Shown here: piece after piece, positions 48,472 to 60,465 of the stretch
How the letters are laid out: every line of letters begins with the position of its first letter
Position numbering within the stretch: the stretch's first letter is position 1
Source: Apostichopus japonicus
Taxonomy: Eukaryota; Echinodermata; Holothuroidea; Aspidochirotida; Stichopodidae
Assembly: GCF_037975245.1 (NCBI RefSeq)
Contig: NC_092582.1
Span: 4,566,001-4,630,000, forward strand
Direction of reading: 5' to 3'
DNA: 64,000 nucleotides
Made by a program: the position numbers and the translations under genes
Notes under the pieces: generated by a model
Seen by the model: the letters and a program-made list of their open reading frames with translations, nothing else
Database searches by the model: none
What the model was told of the DNA's origin: nothing

Positions 48472-49670
48472 ATGGATCGGAATGATGTTCAAAGATGTTT
48501 ACTAAGGGTTCCGGTCATATCAATAAACGACTTGGAAAAGGTTACCAACACAACCATACTTGTTCACATGAAGGGCAATATTAAGGAGGAATTGATGAGA
48601 CGGAAGCGTGTACTCAAAACAACGGAACCCTTTGAGATAGTGACAGTGAAAACAATCCTACTGGATAATAACAAAGAACAAGGAGTAACGGTGAGTCTGC
48701 GAAGGAGGAATTTAAGGCCTGTATCCAAGAATACTGCACTGGTGGAGGTTGGGGTGGTGGGAAACATCTATTCTGTCCAAACTTTCACAATTGGCAGAGT
48801 AACTTCCGCACACCCCCGCCCTTATCGGTGAGATACGGTAGATCTGTTACAACTTCTTCTGCTTACGGTAGGGGGGGGGGGGTATACAGGTATACCTTAA
48901 GCAATACGGAATTTGTGAGACGCTGTGAATTCAGAAATCAACACACTGATTGAATATTGATCCATGAATGATAACTTCAAAAAGTAATGTAATGATGCAA
49001 ATATACAAACGAATTGGGCGGCAAATTTTCTCTCTATATTTTTTAGGCTTTCATCAACGAGGTTACTGCCCTTAAAATCTTGGGCGGCCAGGAGGGCGTG
49101 CCATTCTTTTACGGAGTTTGCCACCAATCGACAGGAGCTGATCAGCTGCCTTCAATAGTCAAAGGATTCGTGGGAGAACTGGAATCACCACGATATTTAA
49201 TGCTTTCTGAACCACTAAAATTATATCAATCAACTTTACTCCCCTTAGCAACGGATGCAGATTGGTTGTGCGTAACCTTGTACATCAGCCGTTTGGTCGA
49301 AAACTTACATCAACATTTCTTTGCTCTTGGAGATACCACTGAAGATGAGTTTGCTTTAGATTACTCTAAGTTACAATATCAAAGAGGACAATTATCTCCA
49401 TTTTTAATCGACTTGGGTAAAATCTATCCGTTATCATCCGATTGTAAAGCAAACAGTGAAGGACGTGATGATATCAGCGATGATTTAGTCACATTCGGGA
49501 ATATCATAACTAATATTGGATCTACCAGAAACGTTGAATTATTGGTAACTTTAGGAGAAATGTGCAAGAATGATGATCCAAAGAAAAGACCACTCATGCA
49601 AGATATCATCAAAATCATCGAGAAAGCCTACGCACTTCAAATGCTAGAAGGTTGTATTTCTCAATATTAA
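48472..49670 (+). CDS. Kinase-fold protein with lost catalytic motifs (probable pseudokinase), 2 exons, 280 aa
   Basis: Exon 1 is 48472-48690 (donor GTGAGT) and exon 2 is 49047-49670 (acceptor TATATTTTTTAG). The junction is phase 0. A TAA codon lies in frame just upstream of the ATG. Recognisable kinase landmarks are VTVK (Lys60, VAIK-like), an alpha-C helix FINEVTALKIL (Glu78), GVPFFYGVC, and LYISRLVENLHQH (alpha-E). The catalytic loop reads ALDYSKLQ in place of HRDLKxxN, and DLG (195-197) stands for DFG. There is no APE, then SDDLVTFGNIITNI (alpha-F) and CKNDDPKKRPLMQDI (C-lobe Arg-Pro). A glycine-rich loop is not visible. This pattern suggests a regulatory or binding role rather than phosphotransfer, which is inference. 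It has no signal peptide or membrane segment and is probably intracellular. The family could not be named. Confidence 0.75.
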
Positions 49671-51933
49671 AGAGAGAATTATTGCTACAGCAAATATGAT
49701 AAGAATGTGATGAAGTATATACGTCACATCATGTCCGAGAACAAAACAGATTGCAACTCTATTACGAGGTACCGTATTTAGCAGCGACGTTAATGGCCGG
49801 TACGTCCCGCGGGAAAGTTATATTCACCGTGCCGATTTTGTAGAACTCCTAATTTTTCCTTCATTTGTATGTTACGAAAATGAGCAAACTCTTTTCTTTA
49901 TCCCATATTTTCCCGGGTCCCTCCATGTGCCCCGGACCCTGGGGGTGTAATCCCAAGACGCCCCCCTCTCATCATCAAGCCTGATTGTGAGTTATAAAAT
50001 ATTATTGCCAAATTCGCTATATCACTATTCGTTTATAGCAGGGCCTTGTGTGTAACCTAGTAAGAGAGAGGGCGTGGTTTTTGGGGATTTTTTTTTTATC
50101 CTAGTGGCTGACATTTCTTTGTATATCATGCACACTAGTATGGGCAATATTGAAATGAGTTAACTGAGCTTCCGATAAACTTCCCGATTTTAGTCGATTT
50201 ACATATATTTTAAGCGCGTTCGTAATACAACTAACGTACAGCTGCATGGCGAATAAGGCCACATATTTCATAGGCGATGGAAGGGGGAGGGGGGTTACGC
50301 GATACAATAATGAAGAAGTGAACTCTGCCCCCCCCCTTAGGTTCCCACCTCAGCGCTGGTTACACCATTGTTACGCTGCAAAATATTACATGTTTACAGT
50401 GTATTTGTTTAGGTGAGGGGGGGGGGTTACAATGAATTTGTTGGTCCAAAAGTTTCAATATGTTTGAAGCATATTTTTCACCATTGTTCGATAATTCATT
50501 AGCTGAATGCTTGAATACGTCAGTCCAGTCTCTTCCCCGTGTCACTTGTGACCATCGGTTCCCCTTCCGTACCATCCCACCCCCTCACCCCACCCCTTCG
50601 CTTAAATTAGATCAAATACATGGAGTTGTGCCCCGTTAAACGTGTATTGTCTGCTGTGCTATATATTATCTATAAATGCTAAATAATGTCAAATCTATGC
50701 AGATGTGACCTATACGTCATCAATAGATCTCGTGTTAAACACGCAACGTGTGATATTATTGATCATTTCATCACCTTTCCGTAAAACACGTAAATCACAT
50801 TTTCTTATGTACACAAAACAGTACTAGTATTGTATTACATTTGGTATCGGACTTGGAATTACAATTCATTAGATGACCTCATGGTTGGGATATTTCTTAC
50901 CTGTTGGGTGACTATAAAATACTAAACAGGATCCTCGATAGGAGGAAAGGGATGGGGTTTGGTGGGGCGGATAACGGAGGGACTGATGGGAGGGGCGTAA
51001 AGTATCGTTACATCTCGAAATGCATGACCGTACCATAATAGCAATAGATGATTCGAAATATAAAACCCTATTACAATTTCTTCCGAAACATAGTGGGAGG
51101 GGAACGGGTTGAGGGACAGGTCCTCCAAAATCACGGTGGTTATACTACGAAAGAGATTTTTGATCTATAGGTCAAATCCGATATTTGCAAGAAAATTTCT
51201 TTTCCCAGTTGCAGCTTTGTTACACTGTCTATATAGTTCATTCTTTTGAGGGGGGGGGGGGGATATAGGGAAGGGTTACCTGTGACCCAGTTTTGGTTTC
51301 ACCCTAACGCTTTATCTTAACACAGCTTTATACAGATCATAAAATGCAATAATTTCAACCTTAGATGTAACATAACTTTTCATCGGACGTCTTCAGAATA
51401 TAAAATCCCTTATCTTGCATTTTTCTATTTATGTAATAGCAATTTCCTCACACTCAGCATAATTGTAAGGAAATATATAAATATATATCATAACATTGTT
51501 GAATTTCTTGGGTGGTTGTTACCCCTCCCTCCATTTAAACACACTTGCTTACCTTTTAGTTCATCAAAAATCTAACAAGGAACAAGGAAGTTAGAAATGC
51601 AACAATTCAATTTGTGGGACATAGATACGTTTGTGTATTGTATATTAAATTGTTATTATATCTCACAAGTCACAAGAGGGAACCAAACAATTTTGTAAAC
51701 CACAGATATCCTACAGTTAGAATGAGTGATGTTCGATTATGAACATCACATGACTCATCGAGCAAAACCAGTTATATGACGATTAATTTTGATATAACAG
51801 TTTCACTGTAATTTCGCCAACCTGGCCCGGGCAACAAAATGTGGTGTACGTGCACGAAAACGGGAAACATGGATGAAGACCTAAATTAAACTGTTTCTTC
51901 TCTCAGTTAATCTAATATAAATAATAATTATAA

Positions 51934-52004
<71 letters not shown>

Positions 52005-53490
52005 TGTGTGTGTGTATATCATATTTAGATTTGAGTGGTCATGCAACAGTAATCATTCAGCCCCTCAGAAACAAAACACAATGTCAATACAAATTTATAG
52101 GAATTTTCCGACCCCAACTAACATGTTTACATTGTATTACAGTATTTATCATAGACAAAATGGCGTTGAATGTCATCCATGGGTGTATACAGTTGTTTGT
52201 GTGTCAAGTTAAGAAAAACCACTTCGGTTGAACTTTGATAAATAAATAGAATTGACAATTCAATGGATTAACATGAACATGTAGACCCGGACTGAGGAGC
52301 TGACGTCACAATTAATTTAAATATTTCTTATGCGAGCATCCCAGATATTCAGCATACTTTAACTGCAACCGACTTGAAAAGGCCGGAATAGCTATATAAG
52401 TCTAACTATATAGCACCTATAAATTATACTGCATTTGTTGTTGTACTAAGGCATATATCAACAGTAAAAGCCAAAGTCATCCCGCACAAATCAGGGAATG
52501 AAAACAGACTCCCTGCTTCATATAGCTTACTGAATTATACATCAATTAGAGAGCCCCCCCCCCCCCCAAGTTCGGAATAAGTGATTGCTGGCGACTTTCC
52601 TTTTTCGTTCTTTGTAACCAAAGTATATCATTTTAGTATTCATTGTCATAACTATCGATTTCACAATTTCAAAAAGCTTCACGGTTGACTTACTGCGTCT
52701 TTTATGTGGGTGTCCTATTACTTGAACAGTTCTATATTTATATACGTTCTAAGACATGTGCGAAAGTGTAAAAGAAATCAATTTCCACTTTAAAGGTTTT
52801 GTCAGAAAATAAAAATATGAAATGTGAGATATCGAACTCAACGCTAGACAGGGTTAGTACGGAGAGAGAGAAATAAACAACTGTTGCAAGGCTACGAGTT
52901 CAAATCCAGAATTGTTTACATGGTTTGGTCCATGTTTGCAAAAAATAAGCACAAAAAAAGCAACCCCAAAGAAGATCGTACTCCAAAACTGCGATTGTGA
53001 GCCTAGAAGGGCCAACATGTTTTCCTCTTTGGTGGTAGTAGTTGCATTATTGAAGCTAGCAGTTTGTGGTGTCACAAAAAAATGTCATTGAGTTGGACCG
53101 CAGATAACGTGGAACGTGCCATATTGCATAAGATATCCAAAGCATCTTTTATCTCTCTCATTTGACTTAATGAAACGGGCATGAAAATGTTATTATGGTA
53201 TTAGTACAACTTTAGTAAGATATAATTCCACGTAACGGATGCAATAATTCACAGATAAACGATTTATATGGTTTAACGAGTGCACATCTTTGATATAAAC
53301 GTCACATTCATCTCATTCCAAAAGCATCGCCTCTTAAACGGTTCAGAAGAAGTGATCCATTGTCAAGACATTTGAGACACGTCACAACCGGTTACAACCA
53401 ACACAGCGAGAGATTAAGCAATTACGTCATCCACGAACCACGAAGCAATACCTATTTGACTTACAATTTGGTTGTAAATTTCTTTCAGAA
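49671..53490. other. Intergenic stretch between convergent genes
   Basis: The 3' regions of the plus-strand pseudokinase and the minus-strand GT31 gene face each other here. The stretch holds C/G homopolymer runs (49960-49970, 50282-50292, 50417-50427, 51249-51262, 52553-52568) and a long (TA)n microsatellite. No supported gene. Confidence 0.5.
51936..51996. repeat. (TA)n microsatellite
   Basis: About 30 uninterrupted TA dinucleotides, then AATAAATA and a short TG run. Confidence 0.95.
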
Positions 53491-53492
53491 CC

Positions 53493-55031
53493 TCAAAGAT
53501 CTCTGGGTCCTGTGCAGGTTGGGTCTCGGTGATTCACAACATTGAATATTTGATGATGAACCGTAGCTTTTCGTACTCTCATCATCATCATTTCCAAATA
53601 ATGACATACATTTTGAGGTCTGTCAGTTACCTTAAATTTATCTTCATTCTTTGGTGCTTGTCCCAATTTTTCGGCCAGTAAACCTATATATGCATCCTCC
53701 ATCGCAATGGGAGTGATTTGTCGAAAAAGCGCTGCCATGGCAGTCACGACATCCATCGAGAGCAGGTAGGACGGTCCTTGGATAAAAGACGGGAAGACGT
53801 CCCGTATATAATCATGTTCAGGCACGTAAAGTGAACTCCTAAGATCACGAATAGGCACATCATCACGAATCAGTTTACCGACGTACGTCGCTAAACTCTG
53901 CGAGAAGTGCTCCGTTATCCATTTGGTAAGCACAGGAGTGTTCACAAAAATGGAACATTCTGTCTTCAGGATAAAAGAAGGTCTACAAGATGCTGGCAGA
54001 TGCTCTGCGATCCATTTAAAGGCCTGCATTGTCTTTCTGGTTTCTTCCGACTCATGGTCGACAAAATCTCCTTGGAGGATGTCACCGTGAGCCTTCTGCT
54101 CCTCTCGTATGGACTCCTCGGTACCATCCTCTGTTCCCATGGAGAAAATTACCCACCAGGGCATCGCAGTCCTTAAGGCAACTTTCTGAAAGTTTGAGGG
54201 CTTTCCCCATGTCCTCCTGATGGAATTGCGATGCTTACTCTGATTAGCATGGGTCACAACAATTACCAAGAGAAATGGATTAACCGTTGGACATTCTTCC
54301 ACCTTCGGTGTTAGTATCTCAGCTACAGGGAATACCTTTGGCAACGGATAGAATACTTCTCCTTCTGGCAGTGCTCCGTGGATATGTCTATTTGGGTCGA
54401 ATTTTGGAAGCACAGGCATCGCATTCGGGTCTTTGTTGTGCTGCTGGGCAATGATGTAGTCTTCATCCACTTCGTCGAGGTCATGGTTATGAACGTTAAA
54501 TGGAATCTTAGGTTTCTCCTTCTCCTCTCCCTCCTTGTTGATATGGACATTTTGTTTAAGTTTGTCAAAAATTTCCTCTTCCATTTCTTTCCTCCTCTGA
54601 TCACCAATATCTAATTCTTGAACATCATTTTCCCCAAGTTTCAGATCGTTTTCTTTTCCATCTTCCTCCCTTTGATCATCGGAGTCTTGATTCATCTTTT
54701 GTCGGTTCATCTCTGTGTCTTCATCTGCGTGGTCTGCCCCGATCTCTGGCTCATTTTTTCCTCCTCCTCCTGGTAAAGAGTCAAGGTCCGGTTGATCCAT
54801 AACAGCTAAATTTGGTCCAATATCTTCTTCATGATGACCACTCTCCTTCACTAAACTTTGAGAATCTAGTCCACTGTATGGTTGACCTCTGATTCGGGTG
54901 TAAGCCATGTAAAGACAAATTATCAGTGCTATGATTAAAATCCAAGCCAAAGGACCTGCTCTTTTGACGTAATGACGGATAATTGTTCCCAACGTTGGTG
55001 GAGGTTTGTCTTTACTGGTTAAATTATACAT
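53493..55031 (-). CDS. GT31 family (beta-1,3-galactosyltransferase-like) type II membrane protein, 512 aa, intronless, DxD motif degraded
   Basis: A complete uninterrupted frame. A short cytosolic tail (1-26) and one membrane anchor (about 27-44, PLAWILIIALIICLYMAY) give Golgi type II topology. A long acidic stem (about 50-240) follows. The GT31 domain (about 250-490) shows LLVIVVTHANQSKHRNSIRRTWG, AHGDILQGDFVDH with TRKTMQAFKWIAEH, FILKTECSIFVNT, FPSFIQGPSYLLSMD, and EDAYIGLLAEKLG at 445-457. These are the family blocks RxxxRxTWG, GDILxxDF, KTDDDxFVN, YPxYxxGxGYxxS and EDVxxG, in order. GT31 enzymes transfer galactose, GlcNAc or GalNAc in beta-1,3 linkage using Mn bound by the DDD motif. Here that motif reads ECS (358-360), so activity is doubtful. 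An intronless coding region is common in this family. The acceptor substrate cannot be assigned. Confidence 0.88.
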   Translation of the reverse strand: MYNLTSKDKPPPTLGTIIRHYVKRAGPLAWILIIALIICLYMAYTRIRGQPYSGLDSQSLVKESGHHEEDIGPNLAVMDQPDLDSLPGGGGKNEPEIGADHADEDTEMNRQKMNQDSDDQREEDGKENDLKLGENDVQELDIGDQRRKEMEEEIFDKLKQNVHINKEGEEKEKPKIPFNVHNHDLDEVDEDYIIAQQHNKDPNAMPVLPKFDPNRHIHGALPEGEVFYPLPKVFPVAEILTPKVEECPTVNPFLLVIVVTHANQSKHRNSIRRTWGKPSNFQKVALRTAMPWWVIFSMGTEDGTEESIREEQKAHGDILQGDFVDHESEETRKTMQAFKWIAEHLPASCRPSFILKTECSIFVNTPVLTKWITEHFSQSLATYVGKLIRDDVPIRDLRSSLYVPEHDYIRDVFPSFIQGPSYLLSMDVVTAMAALFRQITPIAMEDAYIGLLAEKLGQAPKNEDKFKVTDRPQNVCHYLEMMMMRVRKATVHHQIFNVVNHRDPTCTGPRDL

Positions 55032-57740
55032 TGTGTGGTTTGATCGGAATGTTCTGAATTTAGATCCGATGGAAGGTGGTACCTACGGCAAAAGGCTGAT
55101 GCTTATCTCAAAACAATAAATAATCTATGTTGGACGTGGTCTTACAATCCGAAAGTAAGTGTAATAACTGTCCATGCACGGTAAGTGATATGATTATCTA
55201 CGACAAATGTCGGCTGTTGTTAATTAGTAAAATGGTAAACGTGTGCTATACGCCAACGTGGAAGTTTCCGTCATACATACACGTATTGTATTGATGATGA
55301 ATCGATTAATGACTACCGTATACAAAAAACAAATAAAATACCCGGGAATCCCAAACAGGTGAGCTCCAACGTAGAGATTTCCCTATCCACCACCATCTGT
55401 TTAAATTTAGACCACAATAATCGATATTCTTACTTCCAAGTGAAATACATTGGATATCTATTTTATTTCATATTTGTATTCCGATTGAAATTAAGAACAC
55501 AAAAGAGAGACAGAACTAATAATTGACAAAGCATGAATACTGATTTTTATTTTCGGTCAGCCTAGGATCTTCTTCAGCAATGGCTAGACTTAAAGTGAAA
55601 AGTATACACAAGTGAAATGAACATTGACGTTTGAGGAGTGACTTAATATCTGTGTTCAAATCATCGCAGCTGTTGAAAAGGGGCCAAAGATAACTTTAAA
55701 GGACAGGAAACAATTTTCAGTCGTCATTTATGACTTTCAAAATAGTTTCAAACTGCCATACTACGGAAACGTAAATCATTACACGGAGTAAAGGTGTTTG
55801 GTATCTTTAAAGGAGCATGCAGCAGTTTGAGAACAATTCTTAGGCATCATCAGTTTGAACACAATTCAATGACGTCAACCTCTATCAAAGTAGCATTTAA
55901 CTGACGTCATACAAATAGTAAAAGAGACCTCTAATGAGGTCACTATGAAGGAACCTTAGCCCCACACCACCAGAAGAAGAAAGCGAGGGGCTGTCCTCCC
56001 CCGCCAATCTCCCCCTGGTAGAAAAACTATTAAAAAACACAAAACTGTACAGCATATTAATGTATAAAATGTATATGCGATACAACATAAACAGTCGAAA
56101 ATTCTTAGATGTTGTTTCAAGAGTTGCACCATTTTGCATCTAAGCGCACTCCATTTTACCAAGATTTCCCAAAAGGTAGGTGACACCCCTCCCTTCGGCC
56201 ACTTAACATCTTCTCTCCCCCCTCCCCAAAAAAAACTACAATAAAAGGTGGTTACACAAACTGCACATTATAATTCATGTAAATTATCAGTCCCCTGCGA
56301 TTCCATTGGTTGTTAATCAAACAAACAAAATGTAAAGAAATTTTAGCCATCAAATAAATAAATCGCTAAACTAAATAAATTGAAACAGTGGGGGGGGGGG
56401 GGAGGGAAAAGGAGAGGGGGAAATTCTACTTCCAAAAGGAAAGAAACGGACAGTAAGTGAAGAATGGAAACCAACCGTACTTTTGTCATGTTTGTATTTA
56501 TTTATAAGTCTGAAACAATGTAAGACTGAGCATGCAAACTGTCTTCTTTCACTTCCGTTTACAGAACTACAATAAGGAATGTGAGGTAAAAAATTACGTT
56601 CTTTGGTTGCATAGGCATGTTGGTTGTGTTTACAGACCAACATGAAGTGATACTATACACAAATCGTTATCATTGAATCTGAACACATAAAAAAGGCTGG
56701 ACCTGATTGTCCTAAACACTAAAATGTTTACATAATCAACGGTCAAAAACGGGTGGGATGGAATAGATCAACATGTAAAACAGTTCGAAAGAACAAAAGG
56801 CCCCCAAAAAATCATCTCCTTAACAACTTTTTTTTAAAGAACACTTAAACACTATAAAACATTAAGCAGTACCAGGGACAGAATTTCCAGAGTGTGGGAG
56901 GGGGGAAAACAGGGGATGCGAACAGTTTGGGAAGGGCTGGGACAAATAAAAAAAGCTATATAAAGTGCACTTCATGTACAGAGGAGCTTCAGTTTTGTCT
57001 TACCGAAGCCAACATGGGTAGGGGGTGTGGGAGGGGGAACTTGTCTCTCCCCTTACACCACCACCGACCTAAAGATGTCCTAACTATTCTTGTATTCACT
57101 GAGCAGCAAATGAACATACTGAAATAAACTTTCTCTTACTTCTTCAGACAAACCAAACTAAAAAAAAAACATAGCTTACATGCATCTGGTATATTACTGG
57201 GGGTTAAGCAATATCTTGAGTTGATTTTATCATTTGGCACTGTTATCATTGATACACTTGATTAGCACAAATGATCAAGTTACAATTTTAAAGATCAAGA
57301 CAAAAACTATTTGAGATGGTCACTTGGTTAAATTTGCCTTACTTCACACCAGTGGGGATAGATCTGTAGGAGGTCATGTGGCCAGAGCGAAAAATAGTGC
57401 ACTGTAATATCAGTTTATGGTAAACAACAAATATTAAACTTACTTTAGAACAAAGGCTTTTATGACTATGATCTATCAAATCAAACAATGTGAAATTTTT
57501 GTTTTCTTTTATGTAATTATTCAAAGATGGATAATTATAGCAAATAACTAACGATTCCATTTTAATTTGTAAATATTGTTTATTGATGTAAATATGGTTA
57601 AATGTTACTACTACAAATGACAAAATACAAACAAATTCCTTGATTGTTTGAAATGAATGAAGTAACGTTGATGCAGAATCAATCAACAGTAAGAAGAAAT
57701 CCTGCTAAACACAACGTTTTTTTATTGAATCTGAAGGTGG
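55032..57740. other. Intergenic stretch
   Basis: Upstream of the GT31 gene. No supported gene. There is a G run at 56389-56402 and a fragment around 55956-56020 that looks like a degraded MITE end (G/C-rich, AGCCCCACACC...GGGGCTGTCC). A GATCTTCTTCAGCAATGGC segment near 55568 resembles a repeat motif also seen near 24890 and 34440. Confidence 0.4.
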
Positions 57741-57749
57741 GTTGTGTCA

Positions 57750-58950
57750 TAGTTCCCATAATAATAAGCTCTTTACATAGCATATAACTGAAATCCATTT
57801 CTTTACATAGCATGTAACTCACATGCCACACTTTACATAGCACATTGCTAAAATGCAACTGTGTACATAGCATGTACCTCACATGCCACACTTTACATAG
57901 CACATCGCTAAAAATGCAGCTCTGTACATAGCATATAACTAATATGAACTCTTCACATAGCACATAATTAATGTACAGTTCTTCACATAACATTATACCA
58001 CTATGCAACTCTTCACAAAGCATGTAACTCACACGTCACTTTTTACATAACTTATAACTAATATGAAACTCTTTACATAGCATGTATCTCACATGCCATA
58101 TTTTACAAAGCACATTACTAAAATGCAGCTCTGTACATAGCATATAACTAATGTACAGTTCTTCACATAACATAATACTACCATGCAACTCTTTACCTAG
58201 CATGTAAGTCACATGCCACTCTTTACATAGCATATAACTAACATGCCACAATTTACATAGCATGTATCTCACATGCCACACTTTACATAGCACATCGCAA
58301 AACCCGCAGCTCTGTACATAGCATATAACTAATGTACAGTAAGTTCTTCACATAACATAATACTACTATGCAACTCTTTAAAAAGCATGTAATTCACATG
58401 CCACTCTTTACATAGCATATGGCTAAAATGCCACACTTTACATGGCATATTACTCCCATGCAACTTTTTCAATATCATATAACTAATATGCCATGCTTAA
58501 CATATCATATAACTAATATGCAACAACTTTAGATGCTGTTTCCATGTTACTAATATGCAGCTCTTCAAATAGTTCATAGCTAATATGCAGCTCTTCACAT
58601 ATCATATAACTAATATGCAGCCTTTCACATATCATATAACTAATATGCAGCTTTTCACATATCATATAACTAAATATGCAGCTCTTTTCATATCATATAA
58701 CTAATATGCAGCTCTTCACATATCATATAACTAATATGCAGCCTTTCACATATCATATAACTAAATATGCAGCCTTTCACATATCATATAACTAAATATG
58801 CAGCTCTTTTCATATCATATAACTAATATGCAGCCTTTCACATATCATATAACTAAATATGCAGCTCTTTTCATATCATATAACTAATATGCAGCCTTTC
58901 ACATATCATATAACTAAATATGCAGCTCTTTTCATATCATATCCTCCCTT
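57750..58950. repeat. Satellite array, about 32-bp unit, with two sub-blocks
   Basis: About 35 variants of TTTACATAGCATATAACTAA and TATGCAACTC. The first block (57750-58450) uses ACATAGCATGTAACTCACAT. The second (58560-58950) is more homogeneous and uses TTCACATATCATATAACTAA. The minus-strand frames with repeated 'MLCKELH' peptides are repeat artefacts. Confidence 0.9.
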
Positions 58951-59335
58951 GGTACTGATTCGGGTAGTACTTAAACAGTGGACATCCCAAACATAGTACA
59001 GATAACTCAGGAGACAGGTTAAAGAATAACTATTTTTAATGTTGGCAATGTAAGCCCCATCTCATGCTGCTTATTACAGTGAACATGTCAGCAGCCAAAT
59101 CAAATATGATAGGCTTGGAGTGAATATACAGCCTTCAATTTCCTTTGCTTTCTGTGGTAACAACACATATGAGAACACCCCAAAATTTCATATTCTATCT
59201 CTTTCAGCGAGACATGTGAGAAATAGCAAACTGCATGATTCCAGCTCTGTCAAATACAGCTATGAGAAATGATAAATAAAAATCACACATTCCCAGGTCT
59301 GTGCATCAAAATGCTATAAGAGACAGGTTAGGAGG

Positions 59336-59562
59336 AAGGAGGGGTGGGGAGGTGAAGGAGGAGGAGGAGGGGAGGGGAGGGGAGGGGAGGGGAGGGGAGG
59401 GGAGGGGAGGGGAGGGGAGGAGGAGGAGGAGGAGGAGGAGGAGGAGGAGGAGGAGGAGGAGGAGGAGGAGGAGGAGGAGGAGGAGGAGGAGGAGGAGGAG
59501 GAGGAGGAGGAGGAGGAGGAGGAGGAGGAGGAGGAGGAGGAGGAGGAGGAGGAGGAGGAGGA
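59336..59562. repeat. (GGGGA)n followed by (GGA)n microsatellite
   Basis: GGGGA pentamers run from about 59366 to 59420, then roughly 47 GGA triplets to 59562. The polyarginine, polyproline and polyleucine frames over it are artefacts. The strand is strongly purine-rich, so it could form triplex or G-rich structures. Confidence 0.95.
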
Positions 59563-59659
59563 AAGACCCAGTTAATAACAAGAGTCAACATTTCCTCCCA
59601 ATGTTAACATCTTCTGCAGTGACTCAGCACATGTCGTGCAGGCACTACAAAAATGTATG

Positions 59660-60465
59660 ATATTTAAAAAACAAAATTTCTCTGCAGAAGAGAGAAAAAC
59701 AAAAAGGATAAAGGATTAACATAAAATGAGCATGCAAATTTGACAGAAAGTTAATAGCAAAACTAACCTATTACTGTAAATGAAACATTTTATGAAAAGT
59801 CCACTTATAGTTAAGACCCAGAGAAGGGGCACACAGGTGTTGAAGCTGATTGTGGTAGACGATTTTATATTATGGCAGGTGTAACAAATGATTAAATATG
59901 ATATAAACAGGTTTACTACAGAAAATAGAAAGAATTGTTACTTTCTTGATTAAAGGAAAGGCCTCCAAAATGAACCAAAGATGGACAAACTTTATCACAT
60001 CTTTGGTTTGTTTCGGTTTAGTACACTTTGGTTTCCCAAAATACATTTGATAGTGTCTCCCATCTCAAAGCCTAACCCCACCCCTCCCCCCCCCATCCTT
60101 AACTTTGATATCCTGTAACTATACAGTTTGAATACATATCCCAATACCCTGAGTCAAGAAAGCAGTGTAAATCTTCTCCATTCTCTCTCTGAAATCCCCA
60201 TGCTCATCCCCTCTCACCCCACCCCAACCTCACCTCCATCCAAAAGTTTAGATACATACGTATATGTGCAATGACGGCTAAGCCTGGGAGTATCTGTTGT
60301 GAGCGCATTGCAGGCCTGGGCCTAAAGAGATAATGTGACTCTATTTCAGCTAGCTGGCAAAATACAAAGTTTTAAGTGAAGGTGGATGATGAAGTTACTG
60401 TAGGTGCAAGTGCAGCTGGTGCACACCGAGTTCACGACAGAAGAATACGAAAGAAACACAGACAT
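59660..60465. other. 3' flank of the right-edge gene
   Basis: It probably contains the 3'UTR of the minus-strand gene ending at 60466. C-rich runs lie at 60076-60094 and 60205-60240. No other gene is seen. Confidence 0.4.

Noticed and set aside
49080-49670. Pseudokinase start at the ATG-less upstream of exon 2 (single-exon 196-codon gene)
   Set aside because: The phase-0 junction to 48472-48690 adds the VTVK strand and the alpha-C helix start, which fits the fold better.
53907-54614. Plus- and minus-strand frames overlapping the GT31 gene
   Set aside because: Shadows of the 512-codon gene in other frames.
57679-58293. Cysteine-rich frames with repeated MLCKELH peptides, resembling a repeat protein
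   Set aside because: They coincide with the 32-bp satellite. The unit is not a multiple of three and the frames are broken by unit-length changes.
59301-59660. Polyarginine, polyproline and polyleucine frames
   Set aside because: Direct translation of the GGA microsatellite.
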